Notes under the pieces: model-generated
What the model saw: only the letters and a program-made list of their open reading frames with translations
The model's database searches: none
What the model was told of the DNA's origin: nothing
Assembly: GCA_963839745.1 (NCBI GenBank)
Contig: CAWIWC010000005.1
Span: 372,001 to 436,000 of the forward strand
DNA length: 64,000 nucleotides
Origin: JAIBJN01 sp963839745
GTDB taxonomy: Bacteria > Actinomycetota > Thermoleophilia > Gaiellales > Gaiellaceae
Reading direction: 5' to 3'
Program-made: the position numbers and the translations under genes
Shown here: one piece after another, positions 26,637 to 35,615 of the stretch
Layout of the letters: the number at the start of each line of letters is the position of its first letter
Numbering within the stretch: position 1 is the stretch's first letter

Positions 26637-27125
26637 TCAGCCGTCGAGTGGCGTGAAGTCCATGATCCAGTTGGTCTCCCACGTCTCCCCGCCGTCCTCC
26701 GAGAACGCCTGTTCCCAGCGCGGGGTCGGCGTGGTGATCCCCGACCAGACGAACCGCACGAGGATCGACTTCCCCTCGAAGGTGTCCTCGCCCTCGAAGA
26801 TGCCGACGTCGCCGGAGAAGGACCCAAAGACGGGCGGGTCGAGGAGGCCGGGCCTGCGGCTGTCCGCCCAGTAGATCGCCCAGCGCTCGGTCGTCGGGTC
26901 GAAGAAGCGGAAGGACATCCCGACGAACCCGCCGTCGTGGTCGGTGCGGAACTCGTCCTGGTTCCCGAGCACGTCGCGGAGCGGGCGGGCGACGCTCGTC
27001 GCGTCGAACTCGAGCCACTCGGTCGACCCCTTCAGCCGCTCGCGCAGATACCGGTTGCGGACCTTCCAGCTGCCCATCCAGAAGTCGAAGTCCCGGGCGC
27101 CGTCGCGTGTCTTGGTGGCGCTCAT
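26637..27125 (-). CDS. DUF1579-like small protein
   Basis: The ATG at 27125 follows GGGAGG with 7-base spacing. The 162-residue product starts with TRDGARDFDFWMGSWKVRNR and has alternating aromatic beta-strands (FVGMSFRFFDPTTERWAIYW, ILVRFVWSGITTPTPRWEQAFS, WETNWIMDFTPL). That pattern is typical of lipocalin-like DUF1579 proteins. The ligand and role are unknown. It is divergent from the WYL regulator across a palindromic region and is a likely target of it. Confidence 0.8.
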   Translation of the reverse strand: MSATKTRDGARDFDFWMGSWKVRNRYLRERLKGSTEWLEFDATSVARPLRDVLGNQDEFRTDHDGGFVGMSFRFFDPTTERWAIYWADSRRPGLLDPPVFGSFSGDVGIFEGEDTFEGKSILVRFVWSGITTPTPRWEQAFSEDGGETWETNWIMDFTPLDG

Positions 27126-27166
27126 GATCAAGCCTCCCAGCGTCGATTCCATGCTGCCACCGTATC

Positions 27167-27202
27167 GGCAAAATAGGGCGGTTTCCGCCCGCTATCTCTG
27201 CC
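27167..27202. promoter_or_regulatory. Imperfect palindrome between the DUF1579-like gene and the WYL regulator
   Basis: The 36-base stretch has dyad symmetry: GGCA and ATAGGGCGG on the left mirror CCGCCCGCTAT and TGCC on the right, with one unpaired base. It sits in the 89-base divergent gap just before the WYL start, and is a plausible operator. Confidence 0.5.
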
Positions 27203-27214
27203 ACACTTGAGCGC

Positions 27215-28168
27215 ATGGGCTCGCCGACATCCAGGCTCCTCGAGCTCCTCGAGCTGCTCCAGGCGCGGCCGGTCGTGACCGGGCGGGAGATCGCCGATCG
27301 CCTCGGCGTCGACACGCGCACGGTTCGCCGGTACCTGACCGTGCTCCAGGAGCTCGGGATCCCCGTCGAGGGGCAGCGCGGGGTCGGCGGCGGGTACCGC
27401 ATGCGCCCCGGCTACCGTCTCCCGCCGCTCATGCTCGGCAACGACGAGGCGGTCGTCGTCGTGCTCGGCCTCCTGGCTGCGCGGCGGCTCGGGCTGGACA
27501 CCGCGAGCGAGGCGGCCGAGGGGGCGCTGGAGAAAATCCACCGCGTCCTGCCGGCCGACCTCCGCCGGCAGGTCGAGGCGCTCGAGCGAACGCTCGGGTT
27601 CACCGCCGGCCCCACCTCCGGCGCGCCCGTGCCGGGCGAGACGGTCCTCATGCTCGCCGATGCCGTCCGCCGCGGCCGGCGGGTGCGGGCGACCTACCGC
27701 GCCTACACCGGCGAGACCACCCGCCGCGACCTGAGCCCGTTCGGGCTCGTCGTCCACGCGGGCCGCTGGTACCTCGCCGCCCACGACCACGGCCGGGAGG
27801 CTCTCCGCACGTTCCGCATCGACCGGATGACCCGCGTCTCGGTCGGCGAGGCGGACGCGGCCGCTGCGCCGGAGGGCTTCGACCCCGTCGCGCACGTCTC
27901 TGCCTCCCTGGCCCGCGTGCCGTGGACGTGGGAAGTCGAGGTCGTGCTCGACCTTCCGCCCGAGCGGGCCGCCGACCGCGTCCCGCCGACGCTGGCCGAG
28001 CTCAGCCCGCTCGACGGCCGGACGCTCCTTCGCATGCGCGTCGAGTCGCTCGACTGGACGGCCAGCCTGCTCGCCGGCCTCGGGTGCGGGTTCGAGATCC
28101 GTGGGCCCGACGAGCTCCGCGCGAGCGTGCGCGACCTCGGCGCCCGGCTGGCTGCGGCGGCGGCCTAG
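27215..28168 (+). CDS. WYL-domain transcriptional regulator
   Basis: The 317-residue protein has an N-terminal HTH_11 domain (LLELLQARPVVTGREIADRLGVDTRTVRRYLTVLQ), a wing (GVGGGYRMRPGYRLPPL), and a WYL domain (VRATYRAYTGETTRRDLSPFGLVVHAGRWYLAAHD, TFRIDRMTRVSV). It ends in a WCX segment. WYL regulators often respond to nucleotides or DNA damage products. The next gene downstream is an Ada/AlkA-type DNA repair protein, 80 bases away on the same strand. Confidence 0.93.
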   Translation: MGSPTSRLLELLELLQARPVVTGREIADRLGVDTRTVRRYLTVLQELGIPVEGQRGVGGGYRMRPGYRLPPLMLGNDEAVVVVLGLLAARRLGLDTASEAAEGALEKIHRVLPADLRRQVEALERTLGFTAGPTSGAPVPGETVLMLADAVRRGRRVRATYRAYTGETTRRDLSPFGLVVHAGRWYLAAHDHGREALRTFRIDRMTRVSVGEADAAAAPEGFDPVAHVSASLARVPWTWEVEVVLDLPPERAADRVPPTLAELSPLDGRTLLRMRVESLDWTASLLAGLGCGFEIRGPDELRASVRDLGARLAAAAA

Positions 28169-28248
28169 CGGCCGGATCCGGACAGGCTGTGAGCGCATGT
28201 CCGAATCTGTCTCGTCGCTGCAGCTGCGCTCCTGATATCCCTCCGGGC

Positions 28249-29644
28249 ATGGAAGCGTTCTCGGCGGTCGCGACGACGGGTATCTACTGCCGGCCCGAGT
28301 GCAGCGCACGACCGTTGCCCCAGCACGTGACGAAGTACCGGCTCGCGGCCGCGGCCGAGGCGGCCGGCTACCGCGCGTGCCTGCGCTGCCGGCCGTACCG
28401 CTCGCCCGATGCGCTCGATTGGACGGGCCCGGAGCTCGTCTGCCGCGCGGTCCAGCTCATTCTCGGCGGCGTCCTCGACGGTGGCACGGAGGCGGAGCTC
28501 GGTGCCCGGCTCGGCGTCTCGGCGCGCCACCTGCGCCGACTGTTCGCGGCCAACCTCGGCGTGACCCCCGACGGCCTCGCGCGCTCCGCCCGCACCCACT
28601 TCGCGCGGCGACTTCTCGACGAGACCGATCTGAGCGTGAGCGAGGTCGCCTTCGCCGCCGGCTTCGGCAGTGTCCGTCAGTTCAACCGCGCCTGCCGCGA
28701 CGTCTTCAGGATGCCGCCGCGCGAGCTGCGCGCCCGACGCCGGCGGAGCGACCGGCTGGCCGCCGAGGAGGGCCTCAGCCTCCGCCTGCCCTTCGACGGT
28801 GCGCTCGACTGGTGCGCGCTGCTCGGGTACTTCGAGGCTCGCGCCATCCCCGGGGTGGAGAGCGTCTCGGGCGAGACCTACCGGCGCACGATCGTCGCCG
28901 GGGGCGAGGCGGGTGTGCTCGAGCTCGGACCGGGCGGCGACGACCACCTGCTGCTGCGCGTGCATCTCGCGCACTGGGACGAGCTCATGCACGTCGCCGG
29001 CAAGGCGCGGCGCATCGCCAACCTCGACGCCGACATGGGCGAGCCGACCGAGCAGCTCGCGGGCGGATCCGGTCGTCGGCCCGCTGCTGCGCAAGCGGCC
29101 CGGCCTACGCGTGCCGGGGACGTGGGACCCGTACGAGACCGGCGTCCGCGCGATCCTCGGCCAGCAGGTGAGCGTCGCGGGTGCGAACACGCTCGCGGGC
29201 CGGCTCGTCGAGCGGCTCGGGACACCCGTTCCGGGGCTCGACCGCTTCGGCCTGACCCACACCTTCCCGTCGCCCGAGACGCTCGCAGGGGCCGACCTGG
29301 ACGACGTCGGCCTCACGAGCGCCAGGGCCCAGGCCGTTTGCTCCTTCGCCCGAGCGGTCGCCGACGACGCGATCAGGCTCGACCGCAGCGTCGGGCTCGA
29401 CCGGCTCGTCTCCTCCATCCAGGCGATCGACGGGCTCGGCCCGTGGACGGCGAACTACATCGCCCTGCGGCTCGGCGAGCGCGACGCATGGCCGACGACC
29501 GATCTGGGGCTCCGCCGTGCGCTCGCCAAGCACCTGCGCCGCTCGGCGTCGCCCGGCGAGGTCGCCGAGCGGTGGCGGCCGTGGCGCGCGCTCGCCGCAA
29601 CGCACCTCTGGCTGGCTGAAGCGTCCGCGCGCCGCGCCGCGTAG
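28249..29644 (+). pseudogene. alkA: Ada-AlkA DNA-3-methyladenine glycosylase, broken by one +1 frameshift
   Basis: The order is an Ada-type zinc domain (GIYCRPECSARP and ACLRC supply four Cys), an AraC-type HTH (LSVSEVAFAAGFGSVRQFNRACRDVF), an AlkA N-terminal domain, and the HhH-GPD glycosylase fold (GVRAILGQQVSVAGANTLA, IQAIDGLGPWTANYIALR). The aspartate expected of the catalytic loop is in WPTTDLGLRRAL. The frame breaks after EQLA at 29061-29063, where a GGG run has one base too many. Removing a G gives LAADPVVGPLLRKRPGL and a 464-residue protein. The zinc domain is shorter at its N-terminus than usual. The protein would excise alkylated bases and regulate the adaptive response. Confidence 0.85.
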
Positions 29645-29650
29645 AGCGGG

Positions 29651-30703
29651 CTAGGCCGAGGCCCGGTGGATGAGCCGGGTGGGGGAGACGACGAACTCAT
29701 CGTCGACGCTCGCGTCGTCGATCCGGCGGAGGAGCAGCTCGGCCATGGCCTCTGTCATCAGCTCGAGCGGCTGACGGACGGTCGTGAGCGGCGGGCTGGT
29801 GGAGGCGGCGTCGGCGACGTCGTCGAAACCGATCACGGCGACGTCGTCCGGGACGCGCCGGCCGAGGGCCTGGAGGGTCTCCAGGGCGCCGATCGCCATG
29901 GGGTCGTTCGCGACGAAGACGCCGTCGAGGGCGGGGTGGCGGCGCAGCAGCGCCTTGATCGCGCGCGCGCCGGACTCCTTGCTGAAGTCGCCGTGCTCGA
30001 CCAGGCCCTTCCGCATCCGCTGGCCCGAGTCGCGGAGCGCGTCCGCGTAGCCTTCGAAGCGATCGACGCCTACGGTCATGTCCAGCGGCCCGGTGATGGT
30101 CGCGACCTTGGCGCGCCCCGCCGAGAGGAGGTGCGAGGTGGCGGCACGGGCGCCGCCGCGGTTGTCGGCGTCCACGTAGGGGAGGCGCTCGCCCGGCCGC
30201 GGCCGGCCGCTGAGGACGGTCGGGATCCCGGCGTCGGTGAGCGCGCGCGGGAGCGGGTCGTCGCCGTGGAGCGACATGAGGATGACGCCGTCGACATGGC
30301 CGTGCCGGATGTAACGCTCGACTTTCACGTGCTCGCGCTCGCCTCGTGCAAGGAGCAACAGGAGCTGGAGCTCGGTGTCGGCGATGGCGGTCGAGATCCC
30401 CTGCACGATGGCGGGGAAGAACGGGTCCGAGAAGACGCGCGTTTCGGACTCGGAGACGACGAGCGCGATCGTGTCCGTGCGCTTCGTGACCAGGCTGCGG
30501 GCGGCGCGGTTGGGGACGTAGCCGAGCCTGGCGATCGCCTTCTCGACCGCCCGTCGCGTATCGGGCCGGACCTTGGGAGAGCGGTTGACGACACGCGAGA
30601 CGGTGGCCGTCGAGACCGCCGCCAGCCGCGCGACCTCCTCGAGCGTGGGGGCCGGGCGGCGCGTCCCACGATCGGCGGAGATCGTCTTTACATCGTCGGG
30701 CAC
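29651..30703 (-). CDS. LacI-family repressor of the sugar-uptake locus
   Basis: The GTG at 30703 gives a 350-residue protein. Its HTH is TLEEVARLAAVSTATVSRVVN with the hinge helix NRAARSLVTKRT. The periplasmic-binding-protein-like sensor domain follows (IALVVSESETRVFSDPFFPAIVQGI, GVFVANDPMAIGALETL, VAVIGFDD). A GTG at 30727 would place the start inside the operator. It is divergent from the sugar ABC transporter and two matching operators lie between them, so it should repress both directions until a sugar binds. Its stop is 6 bases from the convergent alkA stop. Confidence 0.94.
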   Translation of the reverse strand: MPDDVKTISADRGTRRPAPTLEEVARLAAVSTATVSRVVNRSPKVRPDTRRAVEKAIARLGYVPNRAARSLVTKRTDTIALVVSESETRVFSDPFFPAIVQGISTAIADTELQLLLLLARGEREHVKVERYIRHGHVDGVILMSLHGDDPLPRALTDAGIPTVLSGRPRPGERLPYVDADNRGGARAATSHLLSAGRAKVATITGPLDMTVGVDRFEGYADALRDSGQRMRKGLVEHGDFSKESGARAIKALLRRHPALDGVFVANDPMAIGALETLQALGRRVPDDVAVIGFDDVADAASTSPPLTTVRQPLELMTEAMAELLLRRIDDASVDDEFVVSPTRLIHRASA

Positions 30704-30712
30704 GATGTGTAT

Positions 30713-30744
30713 TGTAAGCGCTTCCACGGATGAAAGCGCTTACA
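30713..30744. promoter_or_regulatory. Two LacI-type operators
   Basis: TGTAAGCGCTTCCA (30713-30726) and TGAAAGCGCTTACA (30731-30744) are near-perfect 14-bp palindromes centred on GCGC, 18 bases apart, and almost exact complements of each other. They fit the LacI-family consensus TGNAANCGNTTNCA and sit between the repressor gene and the binding-protein gene. Confidence 0.88.
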
Positions 30745-30809
30745 TGCCATTCGTCCCGGCCCATCGGCCGAGCCCCAAAGGCTCAACAGCGGATTCTGAG
30801 GAGGTCCTG

Positions 30810-32144
30810 ATGCCGAGCCCACGCAGACTGTTCCGCCTACTTCCTACCGTCCTGGTCTTGCTCGCCACGGTCGCCCTGCTGCTCGTCGGCTGTGGCGGCG
30901 ACGACGACGACGATTCGGGGGACGCAGCCGGGACGGGCGCAACCGAGAGCGCGGAACCGGTCACCCTGACGGTCGGCCTCTTCGGCACGTTCGGCTTCGA
31001 GGAGGCGGGCCTGTACGACGAGTACGAGCGCCTGCACCCGAACGTCACGATCGAAGAGACGAGCATCGAGTTCGAGCAGGACTACTACCAGGCGCTGCAA
31101 ACGCACCTCGCCGGCGGGGCCGGGCTCTCGGACGTCCAGGGCATCGAGGTCGCGCGCATCGCCGAGGTGACCCAGACGCAGGCCGACAAGTGGGTCGACC
31201 TGAACGAGTTCGGAGCAGACGAGCTCGCTGACAACTTCTTCCCCTGGAAGTGGGAGGCGGGACGAACCTCCGACGGAGCCACGATCGGCCTGGGCACGGA
31301 CACCGGCCCGCAGGCGATCTGCTACCGCACCGATCTCTTCGAGCAGGCCGGTCTGCCGACTGACCGCGACGAGCTCTCTGCGCTCTGGGAGGACTGGGAC
31401 GACTTCATCGAGAGCGGCAAGCAGTACAAGGCCAACGCGCCCAAGGGATCCTCGTTCATCGACAGCGCGTCGGGTCTCTACAACGCCATCATCGGGCAGT
31501 CCGAGACGCAGTACTACGACGAGGAAGGCACCCCCATCTACGACACGAACCCGGTCGTGAAGGACGCCTGGGACATCTCGGTCGAAGCGATCCAGGCCGG
31601 CCTGACCGCGAAGCTGGAGCAGTTCGACCAGGCGTGGAACCAGGCGTTCGCCAACGGCGCGTTCGCAACGATCTCCTGTCCCGCGTGGATGATCGGCTAC
31701 ATCAAGGGCCAGGCCGGTGACGCCGGCGCCGGCAAGTGGGACGTCGCCAGCATCCCGGGCGACGGCGGCAACTGGGGCGGCTCCTACCTCTCCATTCCGG
31801 CCGCCAGCGAGCACCAGGAGGAGGCGTACGCTCTCATCGAGTGGCTGACCGCCCCCGAGCAGCAGATCACCATGTGGACGGACGCGCAGCACTTCCCGTC
31901 CAGCTCGACCGCGGCGGCGGACGGTGCCGTGGCGGCGGCGACCGACGAGTACTTCTCGAACGCCCCGATCGGCGAGATCTTCAAGGAGTCCGCCGACGAT
32001 CTTCCGATTGCCACGCTCGGACCGAAGGACGGCGTGATCAAGGACACGATCTCGCAGGGCCTCAACCGGGTCGACCAGCAGGGCGAGGACCCTGACGAAG
32101 CCTGGCAGCAGACCATGGACGAGATCGCGAGCGCGATCGGGTGA
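30810..32144 (+). CDS. Sugar ABC transporter substrate-binding lipoprotein
   Basis: The ATG at 30810 follows GAGGAGG. A lipoprotein signal (LVLLATVALLLVGCGG) leads an extracellular-solute-binding family 1 protein of 444 residues (VTLTVGLFGTFGFEEAGLYDEYERLHPNV, GLGTDTGPQAICYRTDLFEQAGLP). It should capture an oligosaccharide for the two permeases. The adjacent GH1 enzyme suggests beta-glucosides such as cellobiose. No ATPase is encoded here, so a shared MsmX/MsiK-like ATPase elsewhere is likely. Confidence 0.94.
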   Translation: MPSPRRLFRLLPTVLVLLATVALLLVGCGGDDDDDSGDAAGTGATESAEPVTLTVGLFGTFGFEEAGLYDEYERLHPNVTIEETSIEFEQDYYQALQTHLAGGAGLSDVQGIEVARIAEVTQTQADKWVDLNEFGADELADNFFPWKWEAGRTSDGATIGLGTDTGPQAICYRTDLFEQAGLPTDRDELSALWEDWDDFIESGKQYKANAPKGSSFIDSASGLYNAIIGQSETQYYDEEGTPIYDTNPVVKDAWDISVEAIQAGLTAKLEQFDQAWNQAFANGAFATISCPAWMIGYIKGQAGDAGAGKWDVASIPGDGGNWGGSYLSIPAASEHQEEAYALIEWLTAPEQQITMWTDAQHFPSSSTAAADGAVAAATDEYFSNAPIGEIFKESADDLPIATLGPKDGVIKDTISQGLNRVDQQGEDPDEAWQQTMDEIASAIG

Positions 32145-32176
32145 TCCGGGCGGCGTCCTCGTAGCATCTCCTCACA

Positions 32177-32213
32177 CGCCGGCGGCTCCGTCTCCCTTGC
32201 GGAGCCGCCGGCG
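32177..32213 (+). terminator. Strong intercistronic hairpin between binding protein and permease
   Basis: A perfect 14-bp stem (CGCCGGCGGCTCCG and its complement) with a 9-base loop starts 32 bases after the binding-protein stop and ends 12 bases before the permease start. Within an operon this most likely acts as a partial terminator or 3' stabiliser that keeps binding protein in excess over permease. Confidence 0.78.
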
Positions 32214-32225
32214 GCCCCCGCGACG

Positions 32226-33239
32226 ATGAGGCTCAAGGCACAGATGGCGACGGATCAGGCTGGATCCCTGGTGGCCGACGCGCGGGGCCCACGACCCCGC
32301 AGCGCCTGGCGTACGCGGCTGACGAAGCTCGACACGAAGCTCTCGCCGTACGCGTACATCTCGCCGTTCTTCCTCCTCTTCATCGGGTTCGGGCTTTTCC
32401 CGCTCGCCTACACCGCCTGGGTCTCGCTCCACAGCGTCAGCCTCCAGAACGTCGACGAGATGACGTGGGTCGGCTTCGACAACTACACCCGGCTCGTCCA
32501 CGACGACGCGTTCTGGAACGCGCTCCTGAATACGGTCACGATCGGGCTCATCTCGACGGTTCCGCAGCTCCTGATGGCCCTCGGGCTCGCGCACCTCCTT
32601 CACTACAAGCTCCGCGGCGCGACCTTCTTCCGCGTCTCGCTGCTGATGCCCTACGCGACCTCGGTGGCCGCGGCGACGATCGTCTTCGCGATGCTCTTCG
32701 GCCGGGACTTCGGCCTCATCAACTGGTTTCTCGGAGTCTTCGGAGTCGACAACATCGACTGGGAGAACGGCCGCTGGACCTCGCAGATCGCCATCTCGGT
32801 GATCGTCACCTGGAGGTGGACGGGCTACAACGCGCTCATCTACCTCGCCGCCATGCAGGCGATTCCGAAGGACCTCTACGAGGCGGCCGAGGTCGACGGG
32901 GCAAGCCGCTGGCAGCAGCTCCGGCACGTGACGGTCCCCGGCATCAAGCCGACGATCGTCTTCACGATCATCATCTCGACGATCGGCGCGACGCAGCTCT
33001 TCGGCGAGCCGCTGCTCTTCGGCGGCGCCGGCGGCTACCGGGGCGGCGCCGACCACCAGTACCAGACCCTCGGGCTCCTGCTCTACGAGCAGGGCTGGTT
33101 CAACTTCCAGCTGGGGAGGGCCGCGGCGACGGCCTGGACGATGTTCCTGATCATCATGGTCGCGGTCGCCGTGAACGCGCTCCTGGCCCAGCGCGGGCGG
33201 AGCGCCTTCACGATCGGCAGGCGGAGGAGGCAGGCGTGA
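32226..33239 (+). CDS. Sugar ABC permease, MalF/LacF-like
   Basis: The 337-residue protein has six core helices starting at SPYAYISPFFLLFIGFGLFPLAYTAWV. The permease EAA loop is EAAEVDGASRWQQLRHVTVPGI, which docks on the ATPase. An ATG at 32244 is an alternative start preceded by AAGG. It sits between the binding protein and the second permease. Confidence 0.94.
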   Translation: MRLKAQMATDQAGSLVADARGPRPRSAWRTRLTKLDTKLSPYAYISPFFLLFIGFGLFPLAYTAWVSLHSVSLQNVDEMTWVGFDNYTRLVHDDAFWNALLNTVTIGLISTVPQLLMALGLAHLLHYKLRGATFFRVSLLMPYATSVAAATIVFAMLFGRDFGLINWFLGVFGVDNIDWENGRWTSQIAISVIVTWRWTGYNALIYLAAMQAIPKDLYEAAEVDGASRWQQLRHVTVPGIKPTIVFTIIISTIGATQLFGEPLLFGGAGGYRGGADHQYQTLGLLLYEQGWFNFQLGRAAATAWTMFLIIMVAVAVNALLAQRGRSAFTIGRRRRQA

Positions 33240-34108
33240 CGGTCGCGCCCGCAACCGTGCGCCGGAGGTTCGAGCGGAGGCGCGTCGGCGCCGAGCGCCG
33301 CGCCGGGCCGCTCACCTACGTTGCGCTGATCCTGACGACGATCCTCGCGATCGTGCCGCTCTACTGGACGGTCGTGGCGGCGTCCCGCACGAACGCCGAC
33401 ATCGCCAAGACGCCTCCGCCGCTGACGCCGGGCGACAACCTCTGGTCCAACATCCGCGCGGCGCTCGACCAGGTCGACATGGTCAAGGCCCTCCTCAACT
33501 CACTCGTCGTCTCCGGCTCGATCGCGCTCGGCACGGTCTTCTTCTGCACGCTCGCCGGGTTCGCCTTCGCCAAGCTCCGCTTCCGCGGAAGCACGGTGCT
33601 CCTCGTGCTCATCCTGGCGACGATGATGGTGCCGGCGCAGCTCGGCGTCGTCCCGCTCTTCATCCTCATGGCCGAGCTCGGCTGGGTGAACCAGCTCCAG
33701 GCGGTGATCCTGCCGACGCTCGTGAGCGCCTTCGGCGTCGTCTTCATGCGGCAGTACCTCATCAACGCGCTGCCGACCGAGGTCATCGAGGCCGCGGTCG
33801 TCGACGGCGCCTCGACCTTCCGCATCTTCCGCTCGATCGTCCTCCCCGCGGCCAAGCCGGCCATGGCGGTGCTGGGGATGCTCACGTTCCTGATCGCCTG
33901 GAACGACTTCTTCTGGCCGATCATCGCCCTCTCGAGCCAGAACCCGACCGTGCAGGTCGCCCTCAACAGCCTGGGGCAGGGCTACGTCCCCGACCGCTCG
34001 ATCATCCTCGCGGGCACGCTCGTCGGCACCGTCCCGGTGCTGATCGTCTTCGCCTTGCTCGGCAAGCAGATCGTCGGCGGGATCATGGAAGGAGCGGTCA
34101 AGGGATGA
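33236..34108 (+). CDS. Sugar ABC permease, MalG/LacG-like
   Basis: The GTG overlaps the previous stop by 4 bases and follows GGAGGAGG, so the two permeases are translationally coupled. The 290-residue protein has six helices and the EAA loop EAAVVDGASTFRIFRSIVLPAAKP. FAFAKLRFRG and the C-terminal GKQIVGGIMEGAVKG are typical of the family. Confidence 0.95.
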   Translation: MTVAPATVRRRFERRRVGAERRAGPLTYVALILTTILAIVPLYWTVVAASRTNADIAKTPPPLTPGDNLWSNIRAALDQVDMVKALLNSLVVSGSIALGTVFFCTLAGFAFAKLRFRGSTVLLVLILATMMVPAQLGVVPLFILMAELGWVNQLQAVILPTLVSAFGVVFMRQYLINALPTEVIEAAVVDGASTFRIFRSIVLPAAKPAMAVLGMLTFLIAWNDFFWPIIALSSQNPTVQVALNSLGQGYVPDRSIILAGTLVGTVPVLIVFALLGKQIVGGIMEGAVKG

Positions 34109-34133
34109 GCATCGCTCGCCTTCGGCTCGCTCC

Positions 34134-34160
34134 CGTGGGGGAAACCAGGTTTCCCCCACG
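34134..34160 (+). terminator. 27-base palindrome after the permease genes
   Basis: A 13-bp perfect arm (CGTGGGGGAAACC and its complement) surrounds a single central base, 25 bases past the permease stop. A second smaller hairpin (GGAACC/GGTTCC, 34185-34200) follows. The element can end or attenuate transcription before the beta-glucosidase gene. Confidence 0.72.
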
Positions 34161-34218
34161 TGCCCCCTTCTTTGACGCAGTGAAGGAACCTCCCGGTTCC
34201 CTCACACACCCTCCCCCT

Positions 34219-34241
34219 CATCGGCCGAAGGTCGGCCGATG
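34219..34241 (+). promoter_or_regulatory. Hairpin that encloses the beta-glucosidase start codon
   Basis: CATCGGCC at 34219-34226 pairs perfectly with GGCCGATG at 34234-34241, whose last three bases are the ATG start. The loop contains GAAGG, the only plausible ribosome-binding site, 7 bases before the ATG. Such a structure could limit or gate translation. Confidence 0.6.
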
Positions 34242-35558
34242 ATCGCCTTCCCCGCGGACTTCGTCTGGGGCGCCGCGACCGCCGCCTACCAGGTGGAAGG
34301 CGCGAGCGACGTCGACGGAAAGGGCCCGAGCATCTGGGACCGCTTCGCGCACACCCCTGGCCGGGTGACGAACGGCGAGACGGGCGATGTCGCGTGCGAC
34401 CACTACCACCGCTACCGCGAGGACGTGGCCCTCATGGCCGAGCTCGGCCTCGGCGCGTATCGCTTCTCCGTCTCGTGGACGCGCGTGCTCCCTGAAGGGA
34501 CCGGGCGCGTTAACGAGGCAGGCCTCGACTTCTACGACCGGCTCGTTGACGAACTGCTCGCGCACGGGATCGAGCCGTACGCGACGCTCTACCACTGGGA
34601 CCTCCCGCAGGCGCTCGAGGATGCCGGCGGGTGGCCCGAGCGCTCGATCGTCGACGCCTTCGCCGAGTACGCGTCGGTCGTCGCCGCGCGGCTCGGCGAC
34701 CGCGTCCGTCACATCGCGACCATGAACGAGCCGTACGTGGTCGCCGACCACGGCTACCGCATCGGCTCGCATGCGCCAGGCCGGGTCGAGCCCGACGCCG
34801 CCCTCGCCGCTTCCCACCACCTGCTCGTCGCACACGGCCGGGCCGTGCAGGCGATCCGCGCGGCCGCCCCGGACGTCGAGGTCGGCATCGTCCTCAACTT
34901 CCATCCGAAGCACCCGGCCAGCCGGCACATGCTCGACCAGGAGGCAGCGCTCGTCGCCCACGCCCAGCTCAACCGCTGGTTCCTGGACCCGATCGTCGGC
35001 AGGGGCTACCCGGAGGACGGCGCCCGGGCCTGGGGGTGGCGGCGCGAGGAGGTGCTCGAGGGCGACATGGAGCTGATCTCGGCGCCGCTCGACTTCCTCG
35101 GCGTCAATTACTACTGCCGCCACCTCGTGCGCTCCCCGCTCCTGCCCGCGCTCGAGGACGGCGTGCCCACGGAGCGCACCGAGATGGGCTGGGAGGTCTA
35201 TCCCGCCGGGCTGACGGAGGTGCTCGAGTTCGTCGCCTCGCGCACGGGCGCCGTGCCGCTCTACGTGACCGAGAACGGCGCCGCCTACGGGCTCGGCGCG
35301 GACCCCACGAGCGATCCCGAGCGCGTCAGCTTCCTCCACCGCCACTTCGCCGCCGCCCACGCCGCCCTCCAGGCTGGGATTCCCCTACGCGGCTACTTCG
35401 TCTGGTCGCTGCTCGACAACTTCGAGTGGGCGCACGGCTACGGCCACCGCTTCGGGATCGTCCACGTCGACTTCTCGACGCTCGAGCGGCGCGTGCGCGA
35501 CAGCGGGCGGTTCGTCGCCGCGGTCGCGCGGAACGGCCTCCCCGAGCTCGTCTCCTGA
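34239..35558 (+). CDS. bglB: GH1 beta-glucosidase
   Basis: The 439-residue enzyme has the family N-terminal signature FPADFVWGAATAAYQVEGA. The acid/base is E164 in TMNEP and the nucleophile is E345 in YVTENG; the aglycone/sugar-binding WSLLDNFEWAHGY is complete. It lacks a signal peptide, so it should hydrolyse imported beta-glucosides in the cytoplasm. Position after the sugar transporter and LacI regulator supports that. It starts 130 bases after the permease, with three hairpins between. Confidence 0.96.
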   Translation: MIAFPADFVWGAATAAYQVEGASDVDGKGPSIWDRFAHTPGRVTNGETGDVACDHYHRYREDVALMAELGLGAYRFSVSWTRVLPEGTGRVNEAGLDFYDRLVDELLAHGIEPYATLYHWDLPQALEDAGGWPERSIVDAFAEYASVVAARLGDRVRHIATMNEPYVVADHGYRIGSHAPGRVEPDAALAASHHLLVAHGRAVQAIRAAAPDVEVGIVLNFHPKHPASRHMLDQEAALVAHAQLNRWFLDPIVGRGYPEDGARAWGWRREEVLEGDMELISAPLDFLGVNYYCRHLVRSPLLPALEDGVPTERTEMGWEVYPAGLTEVLEFVASRTGAVPLYVTENGAAYGLGADPTSDPERVSFLHRHFAAAHAALQAGIPLRGYFVWSLLDNFEWAHGYGHRFGIVHVDFSTLERRVRDSGRFVAAVARNGLPELVS

Positions 35559-35615
35559 CGCGGCCCGCCTTCCGGGCTCTACCGTAGGCGCGAGCCAACC
35601 AGAGGAGGTACGCAC

